This document shows positions 61,010-64,000 of a stretch of DNA of 64,000 bases, in pieces. The translations under genes and the position numbers were made by a program. Origin of the DNA: Bradyrhizobium sp. LLZ17. GTDB taxonomy: Bacteria; Pseudomonadota; Alphaproteobacteria; Rhizobiales; Xanthobacteraceae. Below the pieces are notes generated by a model. It was given only the letters and a program-made list of their open reading frames with translations. It ran no database searches and was not told where the DNA came from. Every line of letters begins with the position of its first letter. Within the stretch, counting starts at the first letter, position 1. The stretch is from NCBI RefSeq assembly GCF_041200145.1, contig NZ_CP165734.1:6801001-6865000 (forward strand), given 5' to 3'.

Positions 61010-62788
61010 ATGACCATCAGTATCAATGCTCCTGATATTCACGAACTGAAGCCGCGGATCACCGTGTTCGGCGTCGGCGGAGCCGGCGGCAACGCCGTCA
61101 ACAACATGATCACGGCGGGGCTCCAGGGCGTCGATTTCGTGGTCGCCAATACCGACGCGCAGGCGCTGACGATGTCGAAGGCGCAGCGCATCGTGCAGAT
61201 GGGCACGGCGGCGACGCAAGGACTGGGCGCAGGCTCGCAGCCAGTGGTCGGCGCGGCCGCGGCCGAAGAGGTGATGGACGAGCTTCGCGACCATCTCTCG
61301 GGCGCCAACATGGTGTTCGTCACCGCCGGCATGGGCGGCGGCACCGGCACCGGTGCTGCTCCCGTCATCGCCAAGATTGCGCGTGAGATGGGCATTCTCA
61401 CTGTCGGTGTCGTGACCAAGCCGTTCCACTTCGAGGGCGGTCGCCGCATGCGCACCGCGGAAGCCGGCATCAACGAGTTGCACAAGGTCGTCGATACGCT
61501 GCTGATCATCCCGAACCAGAATCTGTTCCGGGTCGCCAACGAGAAGACCACCTTCGCCGACGCCTTCGCGATGGCCGACCAGGTGCTCTACTCGGGCGTC
61601 GCCTGCATCACCGACCTGATGGTCAAGGAAGGCCTGATCAATCTCGACTTCGCCGACGTGAGGGCGGTGATGAAGGAGATGGGCAAGGCGATGATGGGTA
61701 CGGGCGAAGCCTCCGGCGACAAGCGCGCGCTGACCGCCGCCGAAGCCGCGATTGCCAACCCGCTGATCGACGATAGCTCGATGAAGGGTGCCAAGGGCCT
61801 TCTGATCTCGATCACCGGCGGCAAGGACCTCACCTTGTTCGAGGTCGACGAAGCCGCGACCCGCATCCGCGAGGAAGTCGACCAGGACGCCAACATCATC
61901 GTCGGCGCGACCTTCGACGAAGCGCTCGACGGCCTGATCCGCGTCTCGGTCGTTGCCACCGGCATCGAGCAGGCCGCGATCGCCCGCAACGCCCAGGCCA
62001 CCAGCGCTCCGGTTGCGAATCCGGCACCGCAGGCCCAGCAGGCGCCGGCGCCTGCTGCTGCTGCCGAGAGCCGCCTCGCCGACCTGACGGCACGGCTCCG
62101 CGCCGACAACCAGCGCCTGGCGGATCGTGCCCAGAAGCTGGAAACGCAGACCCCGGCCGGCGCGCCCGCGCCGCGTCCCAATGTCGAGCGTGCGGCGCTC
62201 GCGGCGATTGCCGCCGCCGTCGCGGACGTCCCGCACGCGCCTGCGCCGATGCAGACCTATGGCGACGTCACCGTGCGTCCGATCGCGCAGAAGCCGACGC
62301 TGTTCCCGGAGCCCGATCAGGTGCCGACGGCGGTGCATGAGCCGATGATGCCGGACACCTTCATCCCGCCGCAGGCCGAGCGCGCGCCCGTGCGTGCCCC
62401 GCGGATGCCGCGCCTCGAGGAACTGCCGATGCCGGCGCAGGCCGAGATTCGTCAGGCCCGTGGCGAAATGGAGGAAGAGACTCCGCAAAAGACCCGCCTG
62501 TCGCTGCTGCAGCGCCTCGCCAATGTCGGTCTCGGCCGTCGCGACGAGGAGACCGAGGCGCCGGTCGCAGCCCGCACCACCGGTCCGGCGATGCCGGCGC
62601 TGCCCGAGCGCAAGCCGCAGCGGTCGGTTGCGCAGCAGATCGCAGCCAGCGAGCCGGTGTCCGAATATGCCCGCCGGCCCGCACCGCAGGGTCTCGACGC
62701 CCATGGCCGCCCGGCACCTGTTGCGCCGGCGCCACAGGGAGACGACCATCTTGATATCCCGGCCTTCCTGCGGCGTCAGGCGACCTGA
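61010..62788 (+). CDS. ftsZ: Cell division protein FtsZ
   Basis: A 592-residue tubulin-like GTPase that forms the Z-ring. The polymerising core (about 1-320) has [33 protein letters not shown] (the tubulin signature), the T7 synergy loop [12 protein letters not shown] very long Pro/Ala/Arg-rich linker (about 325-575), typical of rhizobial FtsZ1, leads to the conserved C-terminal peptide DIPAFLRRQ that binds FtsA. GAGAGGCAAAC precedes the ATG. A strong terminator follows. Confidence 0.97.
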   Translation: MTISINAPDIHELKPRITVFGVGGAGGNAVNNMITAGLQGVDFVVANTDAQALTMSKAQRIVQMGTAATQGLGAGSQPVVGAAAAEEVMDELRDHLSGANMVFVTAGMGGGTGTGAAPVIAKIAREMGILTVGVVTKPFHFEGGRRMRTAEAGINELHKVVDTLLIIPNQNLFRVANEKTTFADAFAMADQVLYSGVACITDLMVKEGLINLDFADVRAVMKEMGKAMMGTGEASGDKRALTAAEAAIANPLIDDSSMKGAKGLLISITGGKDLTLFEVDEAATRIREEVDQDANIIVGATFDEALDGLIRVSVVATGIEQAAIARNAQATSAPVANPAPQAQQAPAPAAAAESRLADLTARLRADNQRLADRAQKLETQTPAGAPAPRPNVERAALAAIAAAVADVPHAPAPMQTYGDVTVRPIAQKPTLFPEPDQVPTAVHEPMMPDTFIPPQAERAPVRAPRMPRLEELPMPAQAEIRQARGEMEEETPQKTRLSLLQRLANVGLGRRDEETEAPVAARTTGPAMPALPERKPQRSVAQQIAASEPVSEYARRPAPQGLDAHGRPAPVAPAPQGDDHLDIPAFLRRQAT

Positions 62789-62811
62789 GGATTGTTACAA
62801 CAAGGCGGACG

Positions 62812-62854
62812 AAAAAAGGTCCCGGCGGGAAGCTCGCCGGGACCTTTCCTTTTG
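62812..62854 (+). terminator. Intrinsic terminator after ftsZ
   Basis: A 12-bp perfect stem, AAGGTCCCGGCG (62816-62827) and CGCCGGGACCTT (62835-62846), with a 7-nt loop, flanked by AAAAAA upstream and TCCTTTTG downstream. It closes the dcw transcript. Confidence 0.88.
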
Positions 62855-63148
62855 ATCCGTGCATATCCGGGTTGTTCGCTCAAGCAACTGATTTTAAATC
62901 ATTAATTACCTGTTCGGTGTTTCAGTAAAGCTGCCGATAACGGTCCCGAACTCCGGCGCAATTTGGTTAAGCCTTGGCGCGAATACGGCAGGTTTGGGGT
63001 AACAATCGGTAAAAAACCGTGAGTTGGCGCTGTTTGGGGCAGTGACTATGGTCTGGCGTGACTTGGGGATACGGATTCGGACGGTCGGCCTTGGCCGGTT
63101 AGTCGGGCTTTGTATAAGTCGCAGTTGGTCGTGGTGGGGCGGTTCCTG
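62855..63148. other. ftsZ-lpxC interval
   Basis: About 290 bp without a gene. It begins with an AT-rich segment (TTTTAAATCATTAATTACC at 62892) and contains a candidate promoter at 63025. CGGTAAAAAACCG at 63008-63020 is a short inverted repeat. Confidence 0.5.
63025..63053 (+). promoter_or_regulatory. Candidate lpxC promoter
   Basis: TTGGCG (63025-63030), a 17-bp spacer and TATGGT (63048-63053) fit a sigma-70 type promoter about 95 bp before the lpxC start. Confidence 0.35.
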
Positions 63149-64000
63149 ATGAAATTTAGCCGGCAAACAACGCTTCGTGCGCAAGCCTCCGTGGCCGGCG
63201 TCGGCGTTCATTCCGGTCTTCCCGTCACTCTCACGCTTGGACCTGCACCTGTCGATGCAGGTTTTATTTTTGTCCGCACCGGCCTTGAGGGAAGTGACCG
63301 CGAAGTTCAGGCGACCGCCGAGCAGGTGATCGCGACCGATTTCGCCACCGTCCTCGGTGATCGCAGCGGTCCGCTGGTCTCGACCGCCGAGCATGTGCTG
63401 GCTGCGCTGCGCGGCATGGGCGTCGACAACGCCATCATCGAGATCGACGGTTCGGAAGTACCGATCATGGACGGCAGCGCCGCCGCGTTCATCGCGGCGA
63501 TCGATCAGGCCGGAATCGTCAGCCAGCCGGCGCAGCGCCGGTCCATCCAGGTCTTGAAGCCGGTTTCGGTCAGGATCGGCGACTCCTTCGGCGAGATCCG
63601 GCCGTATGCCAACGGGTTCCGTGCCGAGGTCGAGATCGATTTCACCAATCCCGTCATCGGCCAGCAGAGCTACGCCTTGGACCTCAACCCGGAGCGTTTC
63701 CGCCGCGAAGTCGGCCGGGCCCGGACGTTTGGCCTGATGGGCGATGTTGCGCGGCTCTGGAGCGCGGGCTATGCGCTCGGCGCCTCCTTTGACAACACCG
63801 TCGTATTCGACGACGAGCGGCTGCTCAATACCGAGGGCCTGCGCTACGCCGACGAATGCGCCCGCCACAAGGTGCTCGACGTGATCGGCGACCTCGCGCT
63901 GGCCGGCTTGCCGCTGCTTGGCGCCTACCGCTCGGTGCGCGGCGGTCACAAGCTCAACCATGCTGTCCTCACCGCGCTGCTCGCCGACCGTACCGCCTGG
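63149..64000 (+). CDS. lpxC: UDP-3-O-acyl-N-acetylglucosamine deacetylase, cut by the window end
   Basis: The first 284 residues of LpxC, the first committed enzyme of lipid A synthesis, a cytoplasmic zinc deacetylase. It starts MKFSRQTTLRAQASVAGVGVHSG. The zinc ligands are His82 in STAEHVLAAL, and His240 and Asp244 in RHKVLDVIGDLAL; the general His267 is in GGHKLNH. GGGGCGG lies about nine bases before ATG 63149. The frame is open to the last base of the window. It follows ftsZ as in many alphaproteobacteria but has its own promoter. Confidence 0.96.
   Translation, partial: MKFSRQTTLRAQASVAGVGVHSGLPVTLTLGPAPVDAGFIFVRTGLEGSDREVQATAEQVIATDFATVLGDRSGPLVSTAEHVLAALRGMGVDNAIIEIDGSEVPIMDGSAAAFIAAIDQAGIVSQPAQRRSIQVLKPVSVRIGDSFGEIRPYANGFRAEVEIDFTNPVIGQQSYALDLNPERFRREVGRARTFGLMGDVARLWSAGYALGASFDNTVVFDDERLLNTEGLRYADECARHKVLDVIGDLALAGLPLLGAYRSVRGGHKLNHAVLTALLADRTAW

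Noticed and set aside
1..64000. A CRISPR array, prophage or defence system
   Set aside because: The repeats are palindromic, differ in spacing and are not in regular arrays, and no cas, integrase, restriction or toxin genes were seen.

Overview
The window is a GC-rich stretch of a Bradyrhizobium-type alphaproteobacterium (Nitrobacteraceae). The evidence is the protein families and their order, a 592-residue FtsZ with a long linker, a Rhodobacter-type PmtA, an alphaproteobacterial RNase P RNA, polyamine-type and branched-chain amino-acid ABC solute-binding proteins, and many dispersed palindromic intergenic elements. I saw no phage, insertion sequence with transposase, CRISPR array or tRNA.

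Layout. 1-6.6 kb: a PRC-barrel protein, a solitary amino-acid-type binding protein, and a complete polyamine-type ABC operon (ATPase, binding protein, two permeases). 6.7-12.2 kb: a DUF4403 protein, a regulator plus a frameshifted beta-propeller gene, a DUF899 protein coupled to a small membrane protein, and a GIY-YIG gene bracketed by two repeats. 12.3-19.3 kb: an L,D-transpeptidase and an envelope/lipid group (glycosyltransferase, PmtA, membrane protein, class III aminotransferase, phosphatidylserine decarboxylase, Nudix). 19.4-23.8 kb: secreted FecR, DUF2147 and extensin-like proteins and an unlisted 27-residue membrane protein. 23.9-28 kb: an M20 hydrolase and an ABC importer without ATPase, behind a sigma-54-like promoter, then a Crp/Fnr regulator. 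28-36.5 kb: a TetR-controlled EmrAB-type pump, an ABC exporter with a leader ORF, a MATE pump and a TauE/SafE permease. 36.6-42.8 kb: a MocR regulator, a DUF983 gene (frameshifted), a hydrolase, rnpB, a YciI/ECF sigma pair and an amidase.

43-64 kb is the dcw cell-wall and division cluster: rsmH-ftsL-ftsI-murE-murF-mraY-murD-ftsW-murG-murC-murB-ddl-ftsQ-ftsA-ftsZ-lpxC (the last cut by the window end). It makes the lipid II precursors, the septal synthase FtsW/FtsI and the Z-ring, and ends with the first committed enzyme of lipid A synthesis. Several pairs overlap by 4 nt, while five other junctions each carry a palindromic repeat.

Five genes need a small indel to restore full-length proteins: the propeller gene, DUF983, murD, murG and ftsQ. 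Two of these lie in homopolymers and three are in genes expected to be essential. The simplest reading is uncorrected sequencing or assembly errors, so frame-dependent calls here deserve caution. I found no clear new multi-gene defence or biosynthetic system. The most original signals are regulatory or mobile: the GIY-YIG gene set between repeats, repeats at the dcw junctions, the 24-residue leader ORF before the ABC exporter, the short membrane protein beside a CtrA-like box, and the perfect TetR operator over a divergent promoter.
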